A stretch of 64,000 nt of DNA, taken from assembly GCF_018991925.1 (NCBI RefSeq), contig NW_024729698.1:268176-332175 (forward strand). Direction: 5' to 3'. Position 1 is the first letter of the stretch; every line of letters begins with the position of its first letter. The DNA comes from Homarus americanus (Eukaryota; Arthropoda; Malacostraca; Decapoda; Nephropidae). The position numbers were made by a program, and so were the translations under genes. The notes below the pieces were generated by a model. The model was not told where the DNA came from and made no database searches. It saw only the letters and a list, made by a program, of their open reading frames with translations. Of the stretch, positions 22,814-35,355 are shown in pieces.

Positions 22814-23553
22814 ACCACCACCACACACCACCACTACAAGTATGCACCACCACCACACACCCACTACCACCACCACACACCACCACCACCACCACCACCA
22901 CACACCACCACCACCATCACACACCACCACACACCACCACACACCCACCACCACACACCACACACACCACCACACACCACCACCACCACCACCACACACA
23001 CCACTTCCACCACACACACCACAACCATCACACCACCACCACCATCACACACCACCATCACACACCACCACCACCACCTTCACACACACCACTATCACCA
23101 CCATCCATCACACCACCACTACCACACACACACCACTGTACATCACCATATGTACTCACCACCATACACCGTCAAACACCATTTTACACACCATCACACA
23201 ACACTATCACATACCATCACCACACACCACCACATACCACCACCACACCACCACCACACACCGTCACAAACCACCACCACACACCATCACCACACACACT
23301 GTCACACACTATCACATGTACCAAAACCACAACACAGCATCACCAACACTCACCACCATGCACCACATACCATTACCACACCCATTACCACACCACCACA
23401 CACCACCACCACACCATACACCACCACCACCACACACCACATACCATTACCACACACCATCACCCACACACCACCACCTCCACATATCACCACCACCACA
23501 CACCACCACACACATACACAACACACACCACTACCACACACCACCCTGTTAAA
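22813..23553. repeat. CACCAC/ACACCACCACC simple-sequence tract
   Basis: 740 bp of CCACCACCACACACCA words with no G for long stretches. All three plus frames are open (264-299 codons of His/Thr/Pro). It is reverse in strand sense to the GT run it abuts. Confidence 0.95.
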
Positions 23554-24028
23554 GAGGAGGCCATACTTCTCATACCCAACAGAGTCATATATCAGGCAAA
23601 CTGTAATTAAAAATATTTCACCACACAGCAATTCAGGGCATGAAAGCAGAAACTCCTAACACCATTAATATCCACCTAGTTAAAAGTAACCCCACCCCCA
23701 AAAAAGGAGAGTTATCCAATAGAATAAAAATTGTGCAGTATTTTCTCTTCACGCCGTCCGGTATGCCAATCGTTGAAATATACGTATACTGTATGCGTAT
23801 GTATATTGTTGTTGTGTCTCGTATTTCTTGCAACCAGCAGCTGTGATGTATTAACCTGTTTGTTGTGTGGAAAGTTCTAACCGGGGTGAGGTAATTACTT
23901 TTTTGTTGTGTGTGTGTGTTCTTTAGTTGGTGTGTGTGTGTATGTTTATGCGTAAGTGATTGTGCCTGTAGAGAATGAGAATGACAGAGAGACAGGTAGA
24001 TGGAGATAGAGTGCTTAACCAATTGGAC
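23554..24028. other. Low-copy spacer
   Basis: No gene recognised; short GT runs at 23911-23945. Confidence 0.5.
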
Positions 24029-24039
24029 GGAGAAAGAAA

Positions 24040-24040
24040 A

Positions 24041-24084
<44 letters not shown>

Positions 24085-24085
24085 A
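24040..24085. repeat. (AAAG)n microsatellite
   Basis: About eleven GAAA/AAAG tetranucleotides, followed by less regular AG-rich DNA to 24195. Confidence 0.95.
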
Positions 24086-24204
24086 GACAGACAAAGACAA
24101 AATCAGCCAGTCATAGTAGAAAGACAAAGACATACAGAGAGAAAAACAAATAGAAAGACAGACGGAGAGAAAGAGAGAGAGTGAGAGAGAGAAAGAGTCC
24201 TTAT

Positions 24205-24455
24205 TTCCTTCTCCACGTCTCGCATTGCCTCTCTCTCCCTCCCCTCCCGCTACCATTTCACCTATTCCAAAAATATCAATTCCACCTAGTAGTCTCTCAC
24301 CTTACCCCGGAACCCAGGTACCTCTTCCCCCCTTTCTCCCTCATTAGCCCTCCTCTCCCTTCGTTTCCCTCACTCTCTCCCTCCATCTCCCTTTGCCCCT
24401 TTCCTTCTCCCTCTTTCTCCCTCCTCACCCTCTTAGTATCCTTCACCCCAAGACT
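24205..24455. repeat. CT-rich tract
   Basis: Pyrimidine-rich (CCCTC, TCTCCCT) sequence next to the preceding purine-rich tract, so strand bias flips at about 24195-24205. Confidence 0.8.
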
Positions 24456-24789
24456 GAAGAGACAAAGAGAAAGGCAGTAGGACAAGGCAAGTGTAAATAT
24501 TATCATTCCATTGATCACAGGGACGAATCCAAAGAGGTTTCAGAAATCATATTAGAAATTTTAGCGCTGACAAAGGGCATCGTTTGGAAGAGCATTTAGT
24601 CCTCTATAATGGAAGTGAACTCCCCTCCTTAATGTAGTGTTATGTTTTTTTTGTTTGTTTTTTTTAGATTTTTATCACTTTCTTCCTTGTAAGTTATTTC
24701 AATTCTTCATGGACTAAAAATATTGTTTATAATTTTTGAAAAGGAAAATGATTTTAGACCGTTTCAACAACTAAGATCTTGGCGCTCGT
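24456..24789. other. Low-copy spacer
   Basis: AT-rich; no gene recognised. Confidence 0.5.
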
Positions 24790-25048
24790 ATTCTATTTTA
24801 GTTAGACCATACATTAAACAACAGCTATTCTATATTAGTTTGATCATACATTAAACAACAACTATTCCACATTAATTATATCATACATTAAACAACAACT
24901 ATTCTATATTAGTTTGATCATACATTAAACAACAACTATTCCACATTAATTATATCATACATTAAACAACAACTATTCTATATTAGTTAGATCATACATT
25001 AAACAACAACTATTCTATATTAGTTAGATCATACATTAAACAACAACT
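24790..25048. repeat. 37-bp tandem repeat, 7 copies with dimer structure
   Basis: Seven exact-length 37-bp units, each ending in CATACATTAAACAACAACT (first copy slightly diverged). Units 2 and 4 are identical, as are units 3 and 5 (ATTCCACATTAATTATAT variant), and units 6 and 7 are identical. A 74-bp dimer was therefore duplicated after the 37-bp units diverged. Confidence 0.96.
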
Positions 25049-25385
25049 ATTGAAATCTAAGGAAGACATCTCTCTGTTAATTGTTTTGTGAGACTATTGT
25101 TGTATCTATAAATTTCTATACTTTATCAACTAAGACCTTCAACTAAAGACGCGGTCTACGTAAATCCATACACTAAACAACAACAATCATGAGACGAGAT
25201 AATTTTTTCTATAGTTTTAAGAGGTAATAATAAGGAGAACAGTAGTCACTATATTATTACAAAGTTAAGGACATGCAAGATCCGACATATCAAGTGGTGG
25301 TGGATGATGAAAGGGAAGTGCATTGGATGGAAGATAAATGAGTAAAATTACTAAACCCTTTGAATATGTTGACCTAATTCCCTTG
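25049..25385. other. Low-copy spacer
   Basis: AT-rich; no gene recognised. Confidence 0.5.
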
Positions 25386-26010
25386 AGTATGAGAATCCTG
25401 TGTACTCGTGGAGGGTAAGTCACCTTCCTTATTGAGTTAAATTATCGTACGAAAGGGGGCTAAGTCATTGTACCCAAGGAGGTTAAGACCTTACAATCAA
25501 GGGGTTAGGTCATCGTACTCAATTGGCTAAGTCATTATACTCAAGGGGATTAAGTAATTATAGTCAAGGAGGTAAGTTATCGTATTCAAGGGGTTAGATC
25601 ACCTTATTGAAAGACTTAAATCACCTTGCAGAGGGGGGGTTAAGTCATTTGTAATAAAAGGGGTTAAGTCATCGTAATCAAGGGAGATAATTCGTCGTCC
25701 TCGATGGGGGTTAAGTCATCGTACTTAAGATGGTTAAATCATCGTACTCAAAAGGTTCAAGTCATTGTACACAAGTACTTAAGTCATCGTACTCAAGGGG
25801 GTTAAGTCACCATACTCATGGGGGTTAAGTCATTGTAATAAAGCGGGTAAAGTCATAGTACTCAAGATGGTTAAATCATCGTATCGAAGGGCTTAAGATA
25901 TCGTATTCAGGGGCCTCAGTCATCGTACTCAGGAGGGATAAGTCATCGTACTCAAGGGGGGTTAAATCATCGTACTCGAGGGCCTAAGTCATCGCACTCC
26001 GGAAAATTAA
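25386..26010. repeat. Degenerate ~23-bp minisatellite (GGGGTTAAGTCATCGTACTC)
   Basis: About 25 diverged copies of a 20-26 bp unit, AAGGGGGTTAAGTCATCGTACTC. The same unit in diverged form makes the array at 34355-34735. Confidence 0.93.
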
Positions 26011-26468
<458 letters not shown>

Positions 26469-26559
26469 GCGTAGCAACAAAGAAACAAAAAACATAGTTA
26501 CAACAGCGGCGTTACAGTCGCGCACGCCACAGGAGCGTGCGTGAGGCAGGTGTGGGCTG

Positions 26560-27110
26560 GGGGTCAAAGAGGTTATTACGAGCACAGGTGTGGAAAGAAG
26601 TGGGGGTAGGGGGAGGACGGGAGGGAGAGAGGGTAAAGAGAGAGGAAGGAAGGGTGATAGGGAGGGTGAGAGGGGGAAGAGAGAGGAAGGGTGATAGTGA
26701 GGGTGAAAGGGTGAGGGAGAGAGGAGAAGGGAGGAGAGGTAGGGTGATAGGGAAGGAAAGAAGGCTGAGAAGGGAGGAAGGGTGATGGGAAAGAAGGAGG
26801 AAGGGTGATAGGGAGGGGAAAGAAGGGGAGGAAGGGGTGATAGGGAAGGAGAGAGGGGATGAAAGAAGGTAGGGTGATAAAGAGGAGGAGGCAGGGAGGT
26901 AGGGTGATAGAGAGGGAGAAAGGGGGAAAGGGAGGAAGGGTGATAATGATGGAATGAGGGTGAGGAAAGGAAAGAAGGTTGGTGATTGGGAGGGAGAGAG
27001 GGGGATGGAGGAAGGGGTGATAGGGAGGGAAGGGGCAAGGGAGGAAAATGGGTAAGGGATAAGGTGAAAGGAAGGGAGGGAGAGAGAGGGAAGGGTATGA
27101 TTGATATGGA
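26560..27110. repeat. Purine-rich GGGAGG/GGAAGG tract
   Basis: About 550 bp of nearly pure A/G on the plus strand with recurrent GAGGAAGGGTGATAGGGA words (roughly 30-40 bp spacing). The 262- and 266-codon minus frames (Ser/Pro/Leu) are composition artefacts. Confidence 0.92.
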
Positions 27111-27191
27111 AAGAAATAAGAAAGGAGTGCATGGGAAGATTGAACTGGGAAGAAGGAGAAAAGTTAAGGGATAAACCTGTTAGTTTATGGT

Positions 27192-27204
27192 GCACACACA
27201 CACA

Positions 27205-27252
<48 letters not shown>
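27192..27252. repeat. (CA)n microsatellite
   Basis: CA run of about 61 bp with one AAAC interruption. Confidence 0.96.
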
Positions 27253-27253
<1 letters not shown>

Positions 27254-28061
27254 TCATACACACGTACACTCGGGCTCACGTTTCTCATCCCTGCCCCCCC
27301 TTCCCTCCCCATTGTTCTAAACTAATTTTGTCTTTGTCTCTCATCATGATTCCGACATTAAACGAAAAATAAAAAATTATATCACCACCATTGAACCTTC
27401 ATATCCAACTCTCTTCCCTTAACACACACACTATACCATAATGAATAACAAACAATCACAAACATCATATTTAAATTCCATAAATATATCGAGAAGAACA
27501 CCACAAATCAACACTATAATGTATCACCAAGGTCGAATACGAATATTTATTGTATCAAACAGCATAAATATTTGGGGAGCTATAATCAATAACGTAGATT
27601 TAGTGTTTGTAAATAAAAAATATATATAATATAAAAGTTTGTTCTTTATCGTATCTCGTGCAGTGGAAAGTGTTAATACCGAGTTATGATAGAGGTTAAT
27701 CGGGAGGTATTGGAGCAGAAAATAAATACCCAGGTAGTTATAGAGAAAAAAACAACACGAAAACAAGACTTAAAAGGATAAATAAAGATGACACAATACG
27801 TATATAAAACTAAATTGCACTCGAAGAAGAAGTCACATTAGTATAAAACCATTTGACCTCTAACCTTGATAAAATATAGCATGTCCTTTGTTTACTTCGT
27901 GTATAAGTCGAGGATATGAGTAAGTCTGTGAGGGTATTAAATCCTTATTAACATAACTCCTTCCTGTCTCTTTCTATACTAATCTTTATGACCTCATGCA
28001 TTCACCTCATATTTTTTTTCCTATTTCTATGAGGTTTTCTGTACCCCCTTCTGTCAATGCC
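27253..28061. other. AT-rich spacer
   Basis: No gene recognised. Confidence 0.5.

Positions 28062-28093
<32 letters not shown>
28062..28093. repeat. (CAGA)n microsatellite
   Basis: Eight CAGA tetranucleotides. Confidence 0.95.
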
Positions 28094-28094
<1 letters not shown>

Positions 28095-28307
28095 TGAAAA
28101 ACTCTAGCAGAAATCCTTTGGTAGAAAGAGTGTTTGGGAGAGAAACTTCCTTGTTGTTTCAGTGGTCTGTCGCTTTTAACTCTCCTCCACTAGTTCCTCT
28201 CTTTCTCGAGGTTTCTATTTTCTCTTTGATCTACATCCCGTCAGTGAAGAGCGTGGAGGAAGAGAGATTGATAAATTAAGAGATAGGAATTCGTCAAGAT
28301 ACACTGA
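28094..28307. other. Low-copy spacer
   Basis: No gene recognised. A short 61-codon open frame shows no motif. Confidence 0.4.
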
Positions 28308-28365
28308 ATCATCATCATCATCATCATCAAAAAAAAAAAAAAAAAAAAATAATAATAATAATAAT
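28308..28365. repeat. Compound (ATC)n-(A)n-(AAT)n
   Basis: Seven ATC triplets, about 20 A, then five to six AAT triplets. A poly-A joined to simple repeats could mark a retrotransposed tail on the plus strand, but no element body is recognisable upstream. Confidence 0.85.
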
Positions 28366-28579
28366 CCATGTCATTAGATCTCAGATTGTATATGTGTGTG
28401 TGTATCTATCTATCTAGCTATCTGTCAGTCCATCGTCTCAGCTGACAGCATGAATAAGGACCGGGATGAGACACCCCATCTGTCAGGTGTAGTGGTGAGC
28501 TTATAAATATACAGGTAAGTGACCAGGTGAGAAGGGGAGACACACCTGAGCTGACCATAATAGTAGGTAAGGGTAGGGC

Positions 28580-28850
28580 ATGTTTTTTGTTTTGCATTTT
28601 CTTCTTCTCTTTCTTCTTATTATTCTTTTCTTCTTTTTTATTCGTCATTTTCCGAGTTTCTTTTTACAGTTTTTTTTTTTATATTATCGTTTTACTCTTA
28701 TCTTTTCTCCTCCTATTTATGCGTGTTTTTTCTTGTTTCTTTTTATACTTTTTTCTTTTACCATCATTTACTAATCTTCTTCCTTCCTTCTTTCGTCTTC
28801 TCTCTATCATTTACCCCCTCATTTTATCCTATCTTGTGCTATTTCCTTCA
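28580..28850. repeat. T/TTC-rich tract
   Basis: Pyrimidine-rich (TTTTCTTC words). The Phe/Leu-rich frames of 64-120 codons here are artefacts. Confidence 0.7.
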
Positions 28851-29705
28851 CATCTATCATTGCATAATTGGGAAATGGCAGAGAAATAGGTAGATTAATG
28901 AACAAGCACTTACATAACCACTTAAATCGGTTAATATTGTATACAGGTAATTCATCAAGGTGGTAAGTAGATAAATATATATATGAGACATCCCTCAAGT
29001 ATGATTAAAAACAACATTATCAGTCAAGTCACAAAAAAAACGGATCCACCACCAAACTACACAGCCAAAATTTTAATGCACGTTTGTAAAGAAAGTTGTT
29101 ATTATGAATCAATTGACTGTATCATGCCCGGTGTGTTATAATTCCCGGACCATAGAACACTACTATGATATTTCCTGTAACTTTTGTTGACTATTGGCCG
29201 AGTTTAATCAACCTTATTGACCCGTGTTTCCTAACCTAATTTATAATGTTTTCCGTGCGTGAGGGATATGAATATTTTTTTTTTTTATGTATGTTCTGCA
29301 ACTAATATATAATCAGCCTTTGGTCACGTCTCTTTAAAAAAATAAATAAAAAATGACACGAATCAATTACAAAAAAAAATCTGCTTGTTATAAAAAACGA
29401 GATTTATTGTGTAACTGCATGTAAACACCACTTACTTTTACTACAAAAATTTTATAACAGTTTCATGTTTTCCTTAAATTTAATGAATAATTAAAAAAAT
29501 ACAATTCAAAATGCTGATGAAAAATTAAACAAAGAAAACATTAAAAATAGATCTACATAATAAAAAAAAATTCGAAAGCATAATACAAGCCAAATATTTT
29601 TATGGAGTATTTTGTAACACTAATATTCAACTGTGCTAGGAGAGGCTTTGGGAAGTTAACAGATACATAATGTTTAGAAAGACAGTGTAGATGTAGCGAG
29701 ATAAT
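28851..29705. other. AT-rich spacer
   Basis: AT-rich with A and T homopolymers; no gene recognised. Confidence 0.5.
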
Positions 29706-29706
29706 A

Positions 29707-29870
29707 GTGGTAGTTGTGGTGGGTTAGTGTGGTAGTTGTGGTAGGTTAGTGTGGTAGTTGTGGTGGGTTAGTGTGGTAGTTATGGTGGGTTAGTGTGGTA
29801 GTTGTGGTGGGTTAGTGTGGTAGTTGTGGTGGGTTAGTGTGGTAGTTGTGGTGGGTTAGTTTGGTAGATT
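29707..29870. repeat. 22-bp minisatellite, about 7.5 copies
   Basis: Near-perfect copies of GTGGTAGTTGTGGTGGGTTA plus GT. It ends at about 29870, where the sequence flips to the C-rich CACCACATATT repeat. Confidence 0.96.
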
Positions 29871-30115
29871 CACCAAAACCACCACATATTCACCACCACC
29901 CATATTCACCACCACATATGTACCACCACATATTCATCACCACACACATTCTCCACCACCTATACTCACCACCATATATTCACCACCACATATGTACCAC
30001 CACATATTCATCACCACACACATTCTCCACCACCTATATTCACCACCATATATTCACCACCACATATATACCACCACGCATATTCACCACACATAGTCAC
30101 CACCACACATATATT
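29871..30115. repeat. CACCACATATT repeat with 74-bp higher-order unit
   Basis: 29903-29976 and 29977-30050 are 74-bp copies with one difference, followed by a partial third. Each is made of shorter CACCACATAT/CACCACCTAT words. Confidence 0.93.
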
Positions 30116-30300
30116 CACAAGTACCCAAGTTCCCCGGTTCTGACGCTTGCCAACACACAAATTCACAACTAAAAAAATTCCACAGTAACGCGCACCACCT
30201 CATAAATCTAGCTCAGCTCACACACACACACACACACAGTTCCTTGACCTTCCTCATCACAGATCAAAGTAAGTGACTCTTAAATGACATGATGAAGAAT
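30116..30300. other. Low-copy spacer with short CA run
   Basis: Contains (CA)n at 30220-30238; no gene recognised. Confidence 0.5.
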
Positions 30301-30515
30301 GTCAGCTCTCCCCTCACCCTCCACTACCTCCCTCATCCTCTACCACCTCCCCCCACTCTCCACTGCACTCCACCACCTTCCCCGACTCTTCACTACCTTC
30401 TCCCACTCTCCACTGCACTCCACCACCTCCCCCCACTCTCCACTGCACTCCACCACCCTCCCCGACTCTTCACTACCTTCTCCCACTCTCCATTGCACTC
30501 CACCACTCTCCAATA
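30301..30515. repeat. 80-bp tandem repeat in C-rich tract
   Basis: The block at 30351-30430 repeats at 30431-30510 with a few changes (CTCCACTGCACTCCACCACC and CCCGACTCTTCACTACC words). Each 80-mer is itself built of two related CTCCACTGCACTCC halves. The three overlapping 74-83 codon frames are artefacts. Confidence 0.93.
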
Positions 30516-31749
<1,234 letters not shown>

Positions 31750-31885
31750 ATTAGGTTAGGTTAGGTTAGGTTAGGTTAAGTTAGGTTAGACTAGATCACA
31801 TTAGGTAAAGTTAGCATTAGGGTGATTAAACTTAAGGTGAAATAAGCTGGTTGGGCTACTCTTCAGGTGATCCCTAAACGATTTC
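31750..31885. mobile_element. TTAGG-core foldback family, right half
   Basis: GGTTAGG pentamers at 31752-31792 are followed by the family arm: TTAGCATTAGGGTGATTAA, CTTAAGGTGAAATAAGCTGG, then TCTTCAGGTGATCC (ending about 31876). No matching left arm is visible, so it is probably truncated. Confidence 0.7.
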
Positions 31886-32019
31886 AATATTAATTTAAAT
31901 TTTAATATCACAGTGGATACTACCACGAGACTGTACCCTCAGCACCAGACTAACACGAGGAGAGAATTTATGATCAGGTGGGTTGATTAAATGACAGGGA
32001 GACGGGGTCCACCAAAGTT

Positions 32020-32430
32020 CCTCCCTCGTAAAAGAAAACAAAAGAAAAGAAGACATATTAAGAAAGAAAGGTACAGAGGAAAAAAATTATATTATCAGAG
32101 AAATGAAAAGAATAAGAAACACAAAGAAGAGCAGAAATGAAGGAATAATAAAGATGTGAAGACGATGAAGATGGAAGAATGTAAAGGGGGAAAAAGAGGA
32201 AAATGAATATAGAAAATAGAAGTGGAGAAGAATGGAGAGATCAAGAAGAAAGGGAGGGGAAAATTAGAATAATAATAAAAAAATCTGCTTATCATTCAAG
32301 AAACTCAAAGTGTTCAACAAAAAAAAAACAATCAGGTTAAAACAGGATATAGCTAGTAGAAAGAAAGAAAGAAACAAACAAACAAACAAACAAACAAAGA
32401 AAAAAAAAGAGAGAGAAAGAGAGATATGGT
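32020..32430. repeat. A/G-rich tract with (AAAC)n
   Basis: Loose AAAGAAGA/GAAAAT purine-rich sequence, with AAAC repeats at 32372-32397 and GA words after. Confidence 0.75.
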
Positions 32431-32527
32431 TCACTCGAGGCCACCACTCAACTCAGGTGGTGTTGCTTCACTACTAAGGCTATCAGCCATCAGTGGTCAC
32501 AGCCCCGTCCTTATCCTTGAAACTGTG

Positions 32528-32712
32528 GTCATCCAGGTAGTGTCAGCCCAGCCAGGTAGTGTCAACGGTTAGGTAGTGTCAACGGTTAGGTAGTGTCAAC
32601 CCGGTTAGGTAGTGTCAGCCCGGTTAGGTAGCGTCAGCCCGGTTAGGTTAGTGTCAGCCCGGTTAGGTTAGTGTCAGCCCGGTTAGGTAGTGTCAGCCCG
32701 GTTAGGTAGCGT
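32528..32712. repeat. 19-bp minisatellite containing GGTTAGG
   Basis: About nine copies of GTGTCAGCCCGGTTAGGTA (19-20 bp) with earlier GTGTCAACGGTTAGGTA variants. Each unit carries a TTAGG word, and the array abuts the next telomere-like tract. Confidence 0.95.
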
Positions 32713-32995
32713 TAACCAAAATGCTAACCTAACCCGAACTATTAACTTAATATAACCTAAAATAACCAATCAATACCCTAATCTAACCATACTACCCAAA
32801 TGCTAACCAAACCTAACTAACCAATCAATAACTTAATCAAAACAAATTACACAAATACTAATCTATCATAACCTAACCTAAATCAACCTAACCTACTTTC
32901 TTCCCCCTTCGGTAGCGCTAGGGTGGATAATTTTAAGGTGAAATAAACAGGGGGTCAAAGACGACCCTTCAGATGACCCAAATCTTGTTTACTTT
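32713..32995. mobile_element. CCTAA-core foldback family member, decayed
   Basis: Diverged TAACCTAACC words at 32720-32900 on the strand opposite to the preceding array, then the family arm: GGTAGCGCTAGGGTGGATAA, TTTTAAGGTGAAATAAACAG and CTTCAGATGACCC (ending about 32981). The left arm is replaced by, or lies within, the 19-bp array. Confidence 0.6.
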
Positions 32996-33520
32996 TGTAT
33001 TGGTCGAGCGTGTCACAGGTTCCGGCGCCACTTTCCCTGGCTCACCTTCCCTGGTCCATCCATACCTACCACTCCATTAGTTTACTCTGCTTATAGAAGG
33101 GGTTGGGGGTGTGTTTATGACCTCTGGGTGCTATTAATTTACTGGTTGTACTAGACTTCATTGAAGGTTAGTTATTTATGTTCAATTATTTAGTTGTAAT
33201 TGAGTCCTTTGAGGTGAGCTTGATGTCAAGGGGTAAAGTTACTACTGTGTTTATGTGGAGGGCGGTTGTTTGTACGTGTGTGTGTTACACTAAATAGGGA
33301 AAAATTCTTAATAGCGATAATTTCTGTGTACTCATTTTTGGAGGAACTTCTCACCAGCCAAAGGCGATCATGTAGAATTTTGTAGATAGAAGTACAAATT
33401 CATTTTCATTACTTTGCATCATTAAACAAAAAACGTTATCCCTATTTGGAAAAAAAACCCGTTAGTTGCTTGTTAAGGCCGAGTCAGCAATTATCCCTTT
33501 TTAACGTATAACATATATAC

Positions 33521-33531
<11 letters not shown>
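32996..33531. other. Low-copy spacer
   Basis: No gene recognised. Confidence 0.5.

Positions 33532-33558
<27 letters not shown>
33532..33558. repeat. (GT)n microsatellite
   Basis: Pure GT run of 27 bp. Confidence 0.95.
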
Positions 33559-33559
<1 letters not shown>

Positions 33560-33889
33560 TGTGTATAACATACATATATACAATATACTTATTTCATGAC
33601 AGGTGAAGTATTTCCTCAGCCTTTCTGGTCGACAGCTCACCCAACACAATAGGTTTCCCAGAACGTAAAAATTACACTGATATACACACGGACGGCGAGG
33701 AAGTCAAAAACACGTAGCAAAAAGCAATTTAGGAAATGAAGCATTACGTGTAACAAAGAGCGTCCGCTGTGTATTGTGACCTTCCACTTGGGGCCACTGG
33801 GCGACCATTCAGTATTGGCTGCTGTGTAAAGAGTCGGGCGAACGGTGGGGCTTTTGTGGGACGCCAGCCTGTGTTTAACCCCTCCCCCC
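33559..33889. other. Low-copy spacer
   Basis: Short overlapping frames on both strands (up to 86 codons, minus) with no recognisable motif. Confidence 0.4.
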
Positions 33890-34196
33890 ACCCCCATCTC
33901 TCTTCTCTCTTTCTCGCTCTCTTAGTCTTCTCTCTGTTTCTATCTCTCACTCACTTTTTCTCTCCCTCTTATTCCTTCTTTCTTTCTCTCTCTCTTACTG
34001 CAACTATGTGTATTATTTCTCTTCCTTACTCTTTTCTTATCACTTCTGTCTGCTTATCTTCGAATTCCTTCTCCTTCTCCTTTTTATCTCTCTCTCCATT
34101 TTCTTCTGTCCTTTCCTCTTTCCCCTTCCCCATTCTCTCTTTTTATTACTATATTTTCTCTCTTTCACTCTTAAAATTTCTTCTCTCTCTCTCTAG
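33890..34196. repeat. CT-rich tract
   Basis: TCTCTTTCTC and CTTCTCC pyrimidine-rich sequence; the Ser/Leu/Phe-rich frames are artefacts. Confidence 0.85.
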
Positions 34197-34354
34197 GTAA
34201 ATGTATAACTCATTACTAGAGTTAAGATGAAGGACTAATAGATAAGTTATTCATTATGTAAAACAATTAAAACGAGACTGGGATTATCTAATCTGTTTAA
34301 TGTGTGATATATGGATTTCTTTTTTACCTCTGATAATAATTTCTTTGTTTTTAA

Positions 34355-34735
34355 AGGGTTAGTTGTTGTATTCAAGGGATTACGTCATTGTATTAAGGGA
34401 TTAAGTTATCGTATTTAAGAGGTTAAGTCTTTTTATTTAAGGGGTTATGTCATCGTATATAAGGAGTTATTGTATTTAAGGGGTTAAATCTTATTTAAGG
34501 GGCTAAGTTATTTTATTTAACGGGTTGAGTTATTGTATTCAAAGGGTTAAGTCATCGCATTTAAAGGGTTAAGTTATAGTATTCAAGGGGTTAAATTATT
34601 CGATTTAAGAGGTTAAGTCATCGTATTTAAGAGGTATAAGAGTCCTGGTACTCAAGGGGTTGAGTTATCGTACTCCAGGGGCTAAAGTTATCGTACACAA
34701 TGGGTCAGGTGCTCGTACTTAAGAGGTTAAGGAAA
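34355..34735. repeat. Degenerate ~21-23 bp minisatellite, second locus
   Basis: About 17 diverged copies of AAGGGGTTAAGTTATCGTATTT, the same family as 25386-26010 (GGGGTTAAGTCATCGTACTC). The last copies (CGTACTCAAGGGGTTGAG, near 34655) are the closest to the first locus. Confidence 0.9.
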
Positions 34736-35355
34736 CCGATCACATTCAAATACCTGACTAAGAATTTTTCAATCATTATATGCAAATTCAATGTCCTGGT
34801 AAATTCAATAATTTTCGGAGAATTGTTCCAGAGAAAAGAATTTCACCCGTACTTACTGGACCTGTACAATCTGAAAACAAATTTACGATAAATAAACTAA
34901 AAGATCAAAATAAAAAATGAAATTAAACGAGAAATGAAAGTTATAATGAAATACATATTGAAAATAATGTAAATACTTTCATGTACAAGTTAATGTGTAA
35001 GTGGGTTTCATAGGCCTATCATCCATTGGGAGTAAGTGGATACAGCATACCGTATATTAAGCCGTCGGTATACAAGAAAGACATCTGGCCGACACTGTAC
35101 TCAACTGTCTTCACTTCCTAAATTGTAATGTTAAGCACCCACTCACAGATCTATTAAGGTTACCTTGTGTGCGATCCAAAGACCCTCAAGAAAGGAGGCG
35201 AATACTGTATACCCACTCCGGTACAATTATTTTTTCTTTACGGGAATTAGCCAACCCGGGCACAGGTCAAACGACCCACAACGAGGCCTGGGGGCGAAAA
35301 AATAAGAACAGAAAGAAATTGAAAATAGAGAAGAAAAATGTTATACTGTGTTTAT
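34736..35355. other. Low-copy spacer, may include 3' UTR of minus-strand LINE
   Basis: AT-rich DNA. The part next to 35356 should be the 3' UTR of the Jockey-like element that reads leftwards. I see no poly-T or other clear end marker, so the boundary is open. Confidence 0.4.

Noticed and set aside
22756..23659. 264-299 codon His/Thr/Pro frames in all three plus frames
   Set aside because: Low-complexity CACCAC sequence without stops; a histidine-rich protein is not credible with three equally open frames.
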